A stretch of 19,084 bases of DNA, taken from the NCBI GenBank assembly GCA_947457325.1, contig CANGVU010000002.1, positions 1 to 19,084 on the forward strand, read 5' to 3'. The notes under the pieces are model-generated. The model worked only from the letters and a program-made list of their open reading frames with translations, searched no databases and was not told the origin of the DNA. Below, piece by piece: positions 7,993 through 15,505 of the stretch. This DNA is from Flavobacteriales bacterium. Lineage in GTDB: Bacteria; Bacteroidota; Bacteroidia; Flavobacteriales_D; Sanyastnellaceae. Position 1 is the stretch's first letter. Each line of letters begins with the position of its first letter. Both the position numbers and the translations under genes were made by a program.

Positions 7993-8023
7993 CAAAGATA
8001 AATAAAATTGTATTGTTTAAGAA
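7993..8023 (-). promoter_or_regulatory. Promoter of the delta-60 repeat gene, predicted leaderless
   Basis: The minus strand has a perfect TATCTTTG (8000-7993) three bases before the ATG at 7989. A TTC (8023-8021), one mismatch from TTG, lies 20 bases upstream inside the end of the kynureninase gene. Transcription should begin at or next to the start codon. Confidence 0.6.
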
Positions 8024-9288
8024 TTCAGCAACTCCACCATCTTTTCTCCCAAACGAAAGACATCTTCAAAGGAGTTGTAGAATGGGACGGGGGCCAATCG
8101 GATGGTATCCGGCTCTCTCCAATCGACAATGATTCCAGCAGCAGACAATTGTTGAACGATGGTCTTGTCTTTGCCCAATAATCGAACACTGATTTGACAA
8201 CCTCTTGCTTCCGGTTGGGTTGGTGTCACCTGCTCCATGGGTTGTCCTGATAGGAGAGAAACTTGCTGCAAAACAAACTCAAGGTAACCCGTCAACTTCA
8301 GAGACTTTGACCGGAGGTCGTGCATGGTTGTATTAGAGAACAACGCCAATGAGGCGCGATGTGCAGCCATGGACAATACAGGCGCATTGCTCAATTGCCA
8401 GGCTTCAGCAGAGGGGATAGGATGAAAACCAGGCTGCATCAAGAAGCGCTTAGACTTATCATGTCCCCACCAACCGGCCATTCTAATCAAATCAGACTTG
8501 TGGTGTTTCTCGTGTACAAAAACTCCAGAAACTCCACCTGGCCCGCTATTCAAATATTTATAACTGCACCAGCAAGCATAATCTACGTCCCAATCATGCA
8601 ATTGCACGGGAACATTTCCGGCAGCATGAGCCAAATCAAAACCACAGGTAGCTCCTACGGCATGGGCTGCAGTAGCAATGGCCTTCATATCGAACCATTG
8701 ACCTGTATAATAATTCACAGCACCAAAACAGACCGTTGCCAACTCCTCACCGCATTCATGAATTTTAGCAATAATGTCCTCCGTGCGCAAGAGTGTTTCT
8801 CCTTGACGGGGCTGCATTTCCACCATTACATCTTGGGAATCCAAACCATGCATTTTGGCTTGAGATTCAAAAGCGTAATGGTCTGATGGAAAAGGTTTGT
8901 ACTCAAATAATATTTTTCTGCGTTTACCCTGAGGGCGATAGAAAGAAACCAACAACAGATGAAGATTCACCGTCAGTTGATTCATAACCACAACTTCACT
9001 TTCATTGGCACCAAGTATCGGTGCTATCCATTTTGCAAAAGGTTCATGATAGCTGAACCAAGGATTTTTGGCTTCAAAATGGCCTTCAACGCCGTATTGA
9101 GCCCAATCTGCTAACTCTTGATCAATGGCTTCTTTAACACCTTTGGGCTGGAGCCCCAGAGAATTTCCCGTAAAATAGAGTGCATCATGACCGTTGTGTT
9201 GGGGAAAATAAAATTGACTTCTGAATGATCTCAGTGGATCATTAACATCCTGGTTTTGTGCCCAAGACAAATCAAATTTATACTCCAT
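8017..9288 (-). CDS. kynU: Kynureninase
   Basis: PLP-dependent hydrolase cleaving L-kynurenine (or 3-hydroxykynurenine) to anthranilate (or 3-hydroxyanthranilate) and alanine, a step of tryptophan breakdown and of the NAD route from tryptophan found in many Bacteroidota. The product has 423 residues, normal for the family. Visible marks include YFTGNSLGLQPKG near the N terminus, MNQLTVNLHLLLVSFYRP (about 102-119), FGAVNYYTGQWFD, the cofactor Asp in FDLAHAAGNVP (about D218), the Schiff-base lysine in SYKYLNSGPGG (about K244), GWWGHD, and the C-terminal IVDWREPDTIRLAPVPFYNS. The ATG at 9288 is preferred to a TTG at 9300. It begins 12 bases after the trigger factor stop, with no promoter or terminator visible between, so it is probably cotranscribed with tig. 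No other kynurenine-pathway gene lies nearby. Confidence 0.96.
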   Translation of the reverse strand: MEYKFDLSWAQNQDVNDPLRSFRSQFYFPQHNGHDALYFTGNSLGLQPKGVKEAIDQELADWAQYGVEGHFEAKNPWFSYHEPFAKWIAPILGANESEVVVMNQLTVNLHLLLVSFYRPQGKRRKILFEYKPFPSDHYAFESQAKMHGLDSQDVMVEMQPRQGETLLRTEDIIAKIHECGEELATVCFGAVNYYTGQWFDMKAIATAAHAVGATCGFDLAHAAGNVPVQLHDWDVDYACWCSYKYLNSGPGGVSGVFVHEKHHKSDLIRMAGWWGHDKSKRFLMQPGFHPIPSAEAWQLSNAPVLSMAAHRASLALFSNTTMHDLRSKSLKLTGYLEFVLQQVSLLSGQPMEQVTPTQPEARGCQISVRLLGKDKTIVQQLSAAGIIVDWREPDTIRLAPVPFYNSFEDVFRLGEKMVELLNS

Positions 9289-9300
9289 GGACAAGGTCAA

Positions 9301-10653
9301 TTAGTTCATGTGTTGCGCCTTGTGCAAGAACTCTTCAAAGGGCAACTTCACTTCATTGATGGTGCAATTGGCCTTGATGAATTCCATCACTTTGTCTTCA
9401 AACAACAAATCGTAAACATTCTTAGCTTCTTCGCGCTTGGCCAACAATTCTTTCGCCATTGTTTCCAAACGATCATCCTCAACTGGCAGACCGTATTGTG
9501 CAAAGCGCTCAGCATATTGCTTCTTCACGTGATCTACAGCTTCTTCCATGGTAACTTTGATCTCATTCTTCTCGATAATCTTTGACTCAATCAACTGCCA
9601 CTTCAATCCTTGCGCATAAGATGGATACTCGGCTTCAACTTGTTCTTCAGTCAATGGCTTCTCATTGCTTAAAGCAATCCAACGCTTCATGAAAGCATCA
9701 GGGAGAGCAGGATTGATGGCCTCACTGATTTGACGTGCAGCTGTTCTTTTGAACATCCAATTGGCATCACGTGCAAAAACTTCCGTCATGTTCTCACGAA
9801 CCTTGGCGCGCATTTCCTCAGTATTGGTTACTGTTCCAGCTGGGAACAATTTATCATACAATTCCTGATTGAACTCAGCCACTTCCACATGGTGGATATT
9901 GTTGATGGTCAATTGTACATTGCCCTCAAAATGGTGCAAATCATGGTGGGTAATGCCCAACAAACGAGCTAAAGCTTCATGATCTGCAGTCAAATGATGT
10001 GGATTAACAACAACCGTATCTTCTTTGCTCAATCCAACCAATTGCTTCAATGTTTTGGCATCTGTTACATCTTCGATGGTGACCGTTGCATTGTTATTGA
10101 TACCGCCTTCAATGACTTTGCCATCGGCATCCACTGACTTTACTGTGATATCCAACAAATCTTCTGCACCGCTCTTCTCTGGATTAGACATCTTACCAAA
10201 ACGACGACCATAATCACGAACTTGCTTGTCAATCAATTTGTCATTTACGTCAATGACTTGAAAATCAAATTTCATTTTCTTATCCAAGTTCACCTCGATT
10301 TCTGGAGCCAATCCCATTTCGTAAGTGAAAGAAAAATCACCAGGATTGTCCCAATCACCCACATCATCACCTTCCTTAGGAATTGGATTTCCCAAAACTG
10401 GAAGTTTATTTTCAGAGATGTGTTTATAAACTGCGTCTTGCAACATTTTATTGATTTCCTCAGCCAAAACAGCCTTTCCATAACGTTGCTTAACTACAGA
10501 TGCAGGAACATGACCAGGTCTAAAACCAGGCATTTGCATGTTTTTTCTGTAGTTCTTCAAAGATTTTTCCACCGCTGGTGCATAATCTGCGGCAGTGATG
10601 TCAATCTTGATTTCTGCATTCAATGCATCGATGTTGTTTTGGGAGATTTGCAT
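9301..10653 (-). CDS. tig: Trigger factor, ribosome-associated chaperone
   Basis: Chaperone that binds L23 at the ribosomal exit tunnel and shields nascent chains. The 450-residue product has the ribosome-binding domain at about 1-115, with the signature MPGFRPGHVPASVVKQRYG at 41-59. A divergent PPIase-type middle domain (about 150-258) follows, then a helical substrate-binding C-terminal domain (about 260-450) with KRWIALSN, EYPSYAQGLKWQLIESKI and the final FEEFLHKAQHMN. The length is normal for the family. An unusual His cluster (nine His between residues 219 and 255) lies at the end of the middle domain. The ATG sits only 7 bases after the T-run of the tRNA-Leu terminator and I see no good promoter between the two. 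Expression may therefore depend on read-through from the tRNA promoter (inference). kynU follows 12 bases downstream. Confidence 0.97.
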   Translation of the reverse strand: MQISQNNIDALNAEIKIDITAADYAPAVEKSLKNYRKNMQMPGFRPGHVPASVVKQRYGKAVLAEEINKMLQDAVYKHISENKLPVLGNPIPKEGDDVGDWDNPGDFSFTYEMGLAPEIEVNLDKKMKFDFQVIDVNDKLIDKQVRDYGRRFGKMSNPEKSGAEDLLDITVKSVDADGKVIEGGINNNATVTIEDVTDAKTLKQLVGLSKEDTVVVNPHHLTADHEALARLLGITHHDLHHFEGNVQLTINNIHHVEVAEFNQELYDKLFPAGTVTNTEEMRAKVRENMTEVFARDANWMFKRTAARQISEAINPALPDAFMKRWIALSNEKPLTEEQVEAEYPSYAQGLKWQLIESKIIEKNEIKVTMEEAVDHVKKQYAERFAQYGLPVEDDRLETMAKELLAKREEAKNVYDLLFEDKVMEFIKANCTINEVKLPFEEFLHKAQHMN

Positions 10654-10659
10654 AGTCTT

Positions 10660-10690
10660 AAAAAAAGAAATACCGAGTTATTCGGTATTT
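10660..10690 (-). terminator. Intrinsic terminator after tRNA-Leu, just before tig
   Basis: On the minus strand a perfect 9-base-pair stem (AAATACCGA 10690-10682, TCGGTATTT 10676-10668) with a 5-base loop is followed by C and seven T (10666-10660), a textbook intrinsic terminator. It sits 15 bases after the tRNA and 6 bases before the tig start codon, so it either ends the tRNA transcript or attenuates read-through into tig. Confidence 0.8.
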
Positions 10691-10705
10691 ATGTTACATA
10701 TTTTG

Positions 10706-10787
10706 TCCGGATGGAGGGACTCGAACCCCCACGCCTCACGGCACCAGATCCTAAGTCTGGCGCGGCTACCAATTACGCCACATCCGG
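10706..10787 (-). tRNA. tRNA-Leu (anticodon UAG)
   Basis: 82 bases fold as a long-variable-arm tRNA. The acceptor stem is CCGGATG/CATCCGG with discriminator A. The D stem is GCG/CGC with loop TAATTGGTAGC. The anticodon stem is CCAGA/TCTGG with loop CTTAGGA, placing anticodon TAG at 10753-10751. A 13-base variable arm holds GCC/GGC pairing, and the T arm is GGGGG-TTCGAGT-CCCTC. It reads CUA/CUN leucine codons. CCA is not encoded (CAAAA follows). In this alignment pair 1:72 is C-G, whereas bacterial leucine tRNAs usually have G-C. A one-base-shifted pairing (TCCGGAT/ATCCGGA) is also possible but fits the standard layout less well. Confidence 0.95.
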
Positions 10788-10819
10788 ATTTGGGAATCAA
10801 ATAACTCCCAAAAGGGATG

Positions 10820-10827
10820 CAAATATA
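10820..10827 (-). promoter_or_regulatory. -7 box of the tRNA-Leu promoter
   Basis: The minus strand reads TATATTTG (10827-10820), a perfect TAnnTTTG box, 32 bases upstream of the tRNA 5' end. Transcription should begin near 10816. I could not find a TTG at the usual 17-23-base distance, so the -33 element is weak or absent. It lies back to back with the start region of the plus-strand gene at 10879. Confidence 0.5.
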
Positions 10828-10864
10828 CAGCCTTATATGAAACTTTCTACTAAAAAATGATGGT

Positions 10865-10874
10865 TATAGTTTGG
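10865..10874 (+). promoter_or_regulatory. Possible -7 box before the exported-protein pair
   Basis: TATAGTTTGG resembles TAnnTTTG but needs either a 3-base spacer (TATAGTTTG) or one mismatch (TAGTTTGG). It ends 4 bases before the ATG at 10879, the same close spacing as at the two predicted leaderless genes. No TTG is seen at the right distance upstream. Confidence 0.25.
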
Positions 10875-10878
10875 TCCA

Positions 10879-11622
10879 ATGAAAAAACACGTGCGTTTAT
10901 CCGCCATTGGCCTTTTTTGCTGGATCTGTGGGCAAGGGCAGGGCCTACAACCCAACCTCATGAATGTTTGCGCTATTGGCGAAAATGATTCACACGCTTC
11001 CCTTCAAATAATTGCCAACAACCACCATTTGCAATCCAATGTCAACGATTTGTTCTTGGGCTGCAGCAAACACCTTAAAAAGCTATCCCTTTGGAGCTTT
11101 GGAGGAATAAAGAAACAATCATTGATTCAATCCAGGCAATTGCAAGCGGGTAGTCAAGTCCAGGTGGGTCAATTCACCTCGTTCTCTCAGGAACTGATTG
11201 TGTTGCATGAACGTTTCCCCGAAAACAACATCAGGAAACAATGGCAATCCAATCTCAGCATTGAATACCAACACACCAAATTTAAGTTTCAATACCTCCA
11301 TCATTGGAACTGGAGCAACAGCAAACTTTCCACTGACCTGTCACCCAATCACTCCTTTAAAGTTGTACTGCGTTCATCAGAAAAGCACCAACTCCAGTTG
11401 GTTCTATGGCAATTTACAATACTTCCATCGCAATTTCTCTTTCAGCATCGCATCAAGCTCAACAGTCAATGGGATTTAGCATGGGGCATGCAGTGGCCCA
11501 ATCCAAAATACTGGATTGTACTAAAACACAAACGCAAAAAACTTCAATCCAACATTTGCCTCATCAACCAACCGTACTTCTTTCCTTCTTTATCACAGCT
11601 GTATGAAATTGCTATGGATTAA
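10879..11622 (+). CDS. Unrecognised exported protein
   Basis: I do not recognise this 247-residue product. It starts with a plausible signal peptide (MKKHVRLSAIGLFCWICGQG, cleavage around residues 18-22). The rest is rich in Gln, His, Leu, Trp and Ser with alternating hydrophobic and polar residues (LSIEYQHTKFKFQYLHHWNW, HQLQLVLWQF, WDLAWGMQWPNPKYWIVLKH). That suggests a beta-rich periplasmic or outer-membrane protein, possibly a small barrel, though it does not end in an aromatic residue. It overlaps the downstream helix-hairpin-helix gene by 20 bases, so the two are translationally linked and probably act together. The signal peptide, open frame and tight linkage make it a credible gene, but its function is unknown. 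Confidence 0.65.
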   Translation: MKKHVRLSAIGLFCWICGQGQGLQPNLMNVCAIGENDSHASLQIIANNHHLQSNVNDLFLGCSKHLKKLSLWSFGGIKKQSLIQSRQLQAGSQVQVGQFTSFSQELIVLHERFPENNIRKQWQSNLSIEYQHTKFKFQYLHHWNWSNSKLSTDLSPNHSFKVVLRSSEKHQLQLVLWQFTILPSQFLFQHRIKLNSQWDLAWGMQWPNPKYWIVLKHKRKKLQSNICLINQPYFFPSLSQLYEIAMD

Positions 11623-13237
11623 TGGTGTCTTCCTTTTAATGGTCAGATCTGGATTCTGTCAACAGCAAGACACGACACTGATTGAAGATCAATACAACAC
11701 AGCCTTTTCTGAGGAAAATGCAATAGAACTATGGAATGGCCACGCCATCAACGTCAATAGTCCCCTTCAAATCAAACAACTGCCCATTGACCTCCAAGCC
11801 GCTATATCCAACTACAAAAATGAATACGGTTGCATTGCCAACTTACAAGAGCTGTATCGAATAAAAGGGATTGACATGTCAAAATGGGACAGTATAATGC
11901 CCTCTCTATTGTGCGGTCCGTGCTGGCAGAAACCCAAGTTCGTTGACCAAAGCATTACTTTAACTGGAAAAGATTTTGCCTATCCAATTGACACATCGAA
12001 TATTGTACCTCAATACAACATTCGTTACAAAGGAAAAAGTGAAAATGGTTTTCGCTGGGGATATCACCATTTTGTATCCAATACCAACAAAGAAAAGGAA
12101 ATGCTAACTACCGGATTTGTGCAATTGAAACGAAAAAATGTTCACGCCATCATCGGTGATTACTTGCCCCAAACACCATTGCATTTGCTATTTGGCAATA
12201 ATCTCATGAATTCTTCTTCTTGGAACGTAGCTCCATTACTGGCCAAAGAGCAACATTTTGTTCCATATACTTCCAGCATTGCCAATCGGCATTGGCGGGG
12301 TGCAGCGGTTTCAACAATATTCAAGTCAATCACCTTGAATATAGCCATTGATTTGAACACAAAGCTGACTATAAAAAAACCCGAGCAACAATGGTTAGCA
12401 GCTGAGTGGGTGAGGAAAAATTTCAACATTCAATTCCATTACTACGATAACAATACACTGTATAAAAATAAGAACTGGCAAGGGCTAAACGCATCATGGT
12501 CTTTGTATAAAAGCATTTTACAAGCAGAGGCGAGTTGGCAAAATAATCAATTCAAATTCATTGCCCATTGGATACAACCCATATTAAAAAATCAGTGGGT
12601 CCGTCTTTCTTACCAAGTGGATCAATCACCAATATTGGTTAAGGAACAAACAACCTATGTGCATCAAATCTTCTTTCATAAAAAATGGAAAGGCCTACTT
12701 TCTATAGACCAAGAAAAAGCCAACGGGATCTGGGAAAGTGTTGGGGATAAGGAACAAACATTGCGCATGCAATTGGATTATACACCAACAAGGTACCACA
12801 ACTTTTACCTGAGGTATCAAGTGAGAAAAAATTCAGAAATGTCTCACCAATGGAGATGCGATGGGCAATGGAAAATAGATGAAAACAGCAAAGCCCATTG
12901 CCGCATAGAACAGCACATTTTGCATCATTCAGTAGGTTGGCTCAGCGCCATTGAATACGACTGGAAGCCGATGAACAAATCTTGGCAAATTGTTGTTAGG
13001 CAAATCTTCTTTGTCATACCAGATTGGGATTTGAGAATATATATGATGGATAGAGAGTTAAGGGGTGGGATGAGTATCCCAGCATACAATGGAAAAGGAA
13101 AAAGAACTTTTTGTATTGTGCAATACCAATATCAATCTTGGAGATGGGCGATAAAAATTGAAAAGCATTCCCTCTTTCAACAAGAAAAATCTGATTTCAA
13201 AAATCTGTTTGACCTGCAATTGGTCTATTCCTTTTGA
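11603..13237 (+). CDS. Helix-hairpin-helix (ComEA-like) exported protein with probable outer-membrane barrel
   Basis: 544-residue exported protein. A signal peptide (MKLLWINGVFLLMVRSGFCQ) is followed at about residues 40-100 by tandem helix-hairpin-helix sequence of the ComEA type: HAINVNSPLQIKQLP, then ISNYKNEYGCIANLQELYRI, then KGIDMSKWDSIMP. In such units INVN and the hairpin glycines can contact DNA. The remaining ~440 residues are rich in aromatic, alternating strands (YNIRYKGKSENGFRWGYHHF, YHNFYLRYQVRK, LQLVYSF) and end in Phe, typical of outer-membrane barrels. Bacteroidota often encode such HhH-barrel proteins; a link to DNA binding or uptake is suggested by the domain but not shown. 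A CGPC sequence at 104-107 directly follows the HhH part. The gene overlaps the preceding one by 20 bases and, tail to tail, the glycosyltransferase gene by 41 bases. Confidence 0.8.
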   Translation: MKLLWINGVFLLMVRSGFCQQQDTTLIEDQYNTAFSEENAIELWNGHAINVNSPLQIKQLPIDLQAAISNYKNEYGCIANLQELYRIKGIDMSKWDSIMPSLLCGPCWQKPKFVDQSITLTGKDFAYPIDTSNIVPQYNIRYKGKSENGFRWGYHHFVSNTNKEKEMLTTGFVQLKRKNVHAIIGDYLPQTPLHLLFGNNLMNSSSWNVAPLLAKEQHFVPYTSSIANRHWRGAAVSTIFKSITLNIAIDLNTKLTIKKPEQQWLAAEWVRKNFNIQFHYYDNNTLYKNKNWQGLNASWSLYKSILQAEASWQNNQFKFIAHWIQPILKNQWVRLSYQVDQSPILVKEQTTYVHQIFFHKKWKGLLSIDQEKANGIWESVGDKEQTLRMQLDYTPTRYHNFYLRYQVRKNSEMSHQWRCDGQWKIDENSKAHCRIEQHILHHSVGWLSAIEYDWKPMNKSWQIVVRQIFFVIPDWDLRIYMMDRELRGGMSIPAYNGKGKRTFCIVQYQYQSWRWAIKIEKHSLFQQEKSDFKNLFDLQLVYSF

Positions 13238-14399
13238 GATGTTGAAACACAAAATCATAAAAACGATCTAAGTAAGTATCATATTTCAAAAACCTATCGG
13301 CATCAACAATCACTTGATTTTTCCAATTTGGTTTTAAATACAATTCATCCAAATAATCTTTCACTCTTTGCCAATCAATAGGGCTCTCATCAGATGCCAA
13401 TTGAACAATCCAATCAGACATCTCCGGATGTTCTATGCAAGCTGTATCTTGATATGATAAAATAACAGGTAATCCACTGGACCAATATTCACGAACCTTG
13501 AGAGGACAAGCTTCATTCAAACCTATGCGGTGCAACCCTAAGGAACCAATAGCAATATGATAATTAGACATCAGGTTCTCAATTTCTTGATCAGATCTAA
13601 TTCCTAAAAATTTAACCTTAAAAAAATCACAATCCTGAACTTCGAAAAGTGAAATGTCATTTAATCCAATAATATCCAATTCTACATGTATCCCAACTCT
13701 TTGAATATGATCAATACTCTTAACTACTCGTTCTATGCCATGCCAAGGAGAGAAAGAACCAATAATCATCACCACTTTCAAATCACGCCGATTCCACTCC
13801 GGTGTTTTAATGACATTTGAAACCGAGTCAATACCATTGGGAAGGACAAAGGTTGAATATCCTGAAAAACGAGAAGCTTCATAATTTGCAATCTCATGAG
13901 TTACACAAACACCTCCAAGAGCATATGATAAGACTTCTGCTCCAAACAATGATTCATCTGTTTTACTGGTAACCCAAGTATTCCAGGTGTAGAGTAAAAA
14001 AGATCTAGAAAACTGAATTTTTGAGGCTTTCCATGCCCTTTTTTGAGTTAAAACAGCCTCATTCTCCTCTTTGGTATTATGTTCAAAAATTATCTGCCCC
14101 CCCCAACGCCGCATTAGATTTAAAAGTGCGGAAGATCCAAAAGGATAACGAAGCAAAACAATATCATCCACATTAATGTTTGATGTCATCCATTGATCAA
14201 CTTCATCCCAAACATTTAGACCCTCACAATTGTGCCAGTCGATATGAGCTAATCCTTTTGAAGTCCCTCGGCCGAAACCTACAATTTTCACATCCCATCT
14301 CTTGGAAAAGGAATGATAAATAGCCATTGTCTTTTGATAAACGCCAGAATCAGGCTTTGACAGATATTGACCTATTTGCACCAAAAAAAGCTTGGCCAT
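13197..14399 (-). CDS. GT-B fold glycosyltransferase (GT4-like), last gene of operon
   Basis: Retaining-type glycosyltransferase of 400 residues, predicted cytoplasmic, transferring a sugar from a nucleotide donor during surface glycan assembly. The N-terminal half starts MAKLFLVQIGQYLSKPDSGV, with a gly-rich acceptor-side loop. The C-terminal half has LPNGID (186-191), VVMIIGSFSPWHGIERVVKS (209-228), a GLND turn and the EX7E motif (E296 to E304, EACPLKVRE) that binds the donor. The ATG at 14399 is chosen because its A is the last base of the upstream gene's TAA (TAATG coupling); the frame also extends to 14501 but inside that gene. A run of eight G on the coding strand (14104-14097) encodes Trp99-Gly100-Gly101. 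The 3' end overlaps the convergent HhH gene. Donor and acceptor are unknown. Confidence 0.88.
   Translation of the reverse strand: MAKLFLVQIGQYLSKPDSGVYQKTMAIYHSFSKRWDVKIVGFGRGTSKGLAHIDWHNCEGLNVWDEVDQWMTSNINVDDIVLLRYPFGSSALLNLMRRWGGQIIFEHNTKEENEAVLTQKRAWKASKIQFSRSFLLYTWNTWVTSKTDESLFGAEVLSYALGGVCVTHEIANYEASRFSGYSTFVLPNGIDSVSNVIKTPEWNRRDLKVVMIIGSFSPWHGIERVVKSIDHIQRVGIHVELDIIGLNDISLFEVQDCDFFKVKFLGIRSDQEIENLMSNYHIAIGSLGLHRIGLNEACPLKVREYWSSGLPVILSYQDTACIEHPEMSDWIVQLASDESPIDWQRVKDYLDELYLKPNWKNQVIVDADRFLKYDTYLDRFYDFVFQHLKRNRPIAGQTDF
14097..14104 (-). repeat. G8 homopolymer run inside a glycosyltransferase gene
   Basis: Eight consecutive C on the plus strand are eight G on the coding strand, within codons 99-101 of the 400-codon glycosyltransferase. 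The reading frame is intact at this length. Loss or gain of one G would shift the frame about a quarter of the way in and remove the catalytic EX7E half. Confidence 0.9.
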
Positions 14400-15505
14400 T
14401 AAAATATCTCCTGAATTCTTTGGTTTATTCTTTTCAAATGATGAAGAGATGTCCAGTTCTCCGTTATAAACTTGAATCCCTCCAAGCCCATTCTTTTGCA
14501 CATTTCTGTATCTTTTTCTAATTGAAACATCCTTTCGCCCATTGCAACAAAATCTTGCTCTTCAATTAAAAAACCGGTCTTCTCATGAATTACAACATCT
14601 TGTATGCCTGCATGTCTTGTACTCACTACTGGCATTGACATGGCACTGGCCTCCAATATTGCAACGGGCGTACCCTCTCTGTTTCCATCTTGACTTTTTA
14701 CAGAATGTTGAACAAAGACGGCATGTTTTTTCATCATTGACAGGACCTCATCATGAGGTAGATTTCCTAGTAGAATCACCCTATCTTCTAATGCATTTTG
14801 CACGATAAAATTCTTACACTCTTCCAAAAGCGGACCATCACCAATTATTGAAAGTTGAAATTGAGAACCTCTTTGATACGCTTCGAAATAAGCTCTTAAA
14901 AGATTGATTGGCGACTTCTTATTTACAAGAGTACCAACAGCCAAAAACCCTCGTCTTTCTTGGCTTTCAGCTGGTTCCATAACATCCAATTGACAGCCAC
15001 AAGGCGAATACAAAATTTTATCACCAGGCATTCCCATATCAATTAGATCACTTTGCATCTCTTTTGATACTGCAATAACAAAAGAAACAATAGAAAACAA
15101 TTGAGGATAATGTACTCCATGATTCTTCAGTGTACTACTATGATAAACGTCAAAACCATGAAAATGCACAACCAAAGGAATCTTCAATCTCTTCATTACT
15201 GGATAAATAGCATTGGCCGTTGGGCCATACTCAGCAAAAACCAAATCAACGCTTTGTTTTTTTAATTCACGGTAAAAAAGATACTCTTGCAATTTAAACC
15301 CTGAAATTCTCTTGAATAATAGAAATTCTAATTTCTCAAAAATGTTTAAACCAACAAGTAACCCTCCATCCATATGAGTTGGCACATACCCACCATAAAA
15401 ACACTTGACTTTACCTTTTAAACCCCTAATATTTGCTTGTATAAAAGAGCTTGACTCAGAATATGCTCTGGGAGAAATGTGCGCTATTGTGATCTCATTT
15501 CTCAT
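14399..15505 (-). CDS. GT-B fold glycosyltransferase (GT4 family)
   Basis: 368-residue cytoplasmic glycosyltransferase. Domains: an N-terminal acceptor domain (MRNEITIAHISPRAYSESSS; LVFAEYGPTANA; VVHFHGFDVY at 112-121, with VIAVSKEMQSDLI following) and a C-terminal donor domain with LAVGTLVNKKSPINLLRAY (188-206), LSIIGDGPLLEECK (218-231), VILLGNLPHDEV and the EX7E motif EGTPVAILE (E277 to E285), followed by VVSTRHAGIQDVV and GFL. These are the standard GT4 signatures, and the length is typical. Its ATG overlaps the upstream GT2 gene's stop by 4 bases (ATGA) and its stop overlaps the downstream glycosyltransferase start by one base, so translation of the whole set is coupled. Family assignment is firm; sugar and linkage cannot be told from sequence. 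Confidence 0.95.
   Translation of the reverse strand: MRNEITIAHISPRAYSESSSFIQANIRGLKGKVKCFYGGYVPTHMDGGLLVGLNIFEKLEFLLFKRISGFKLQEYLFYRELKKQSVDLVFAEYGPTANAIYPVMKRLKIPLVVHFHGFDVYHSSTLKNHGVHYPQLFSIVSFVIAVSKEMQSDLIDMGMPGDKILYSPCGCQLDVMEPAESQERRGFLAVGTLVNKKSPINLLRAYFEAYQRGSQFQLSIIGDGPLLEECKNFIVQNALEDRVILLGNLPHDEVLSMMKKHAVFVQHSVKSQDGNREGTPVAILEASAMSMPVVSTRHAGIQDVVIHEKTGFLIEEQDFVAMGERMFQLEKDTEMCKRMGLEGFKFITENWTSLHHLKRINQRIQEIF

Noticed and set aside
10222..10860. Plus-strand open frames covering the tRNA-Leu, with peptides like RMEGLEPPRLTAPDPKSGAA and GWRDSNPHASRHQILSLARL
   Set aside because: These are the familiar false proteins made by translating the complement of a tRNA; the frames also lie antisense to trigger factor.
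11912..11923. CGPC motif in the HhH protein, as in thioredoxin active sites
   Set aside because: The surrounding sequence has no thioredoxin-fold features; it follows the HhH domain directly and is probably a simple disulfide or coincidence.
13091..13126. Palindromes AAAAAG-AA-CTTTTT and GTATTG-TG-CAATAC near the end of the HhH gene as a bidirectional terminator
   Set aside because: They lie inside the coding region over 100 bases before the stop, the stems are short, and no T-run follows the second one.
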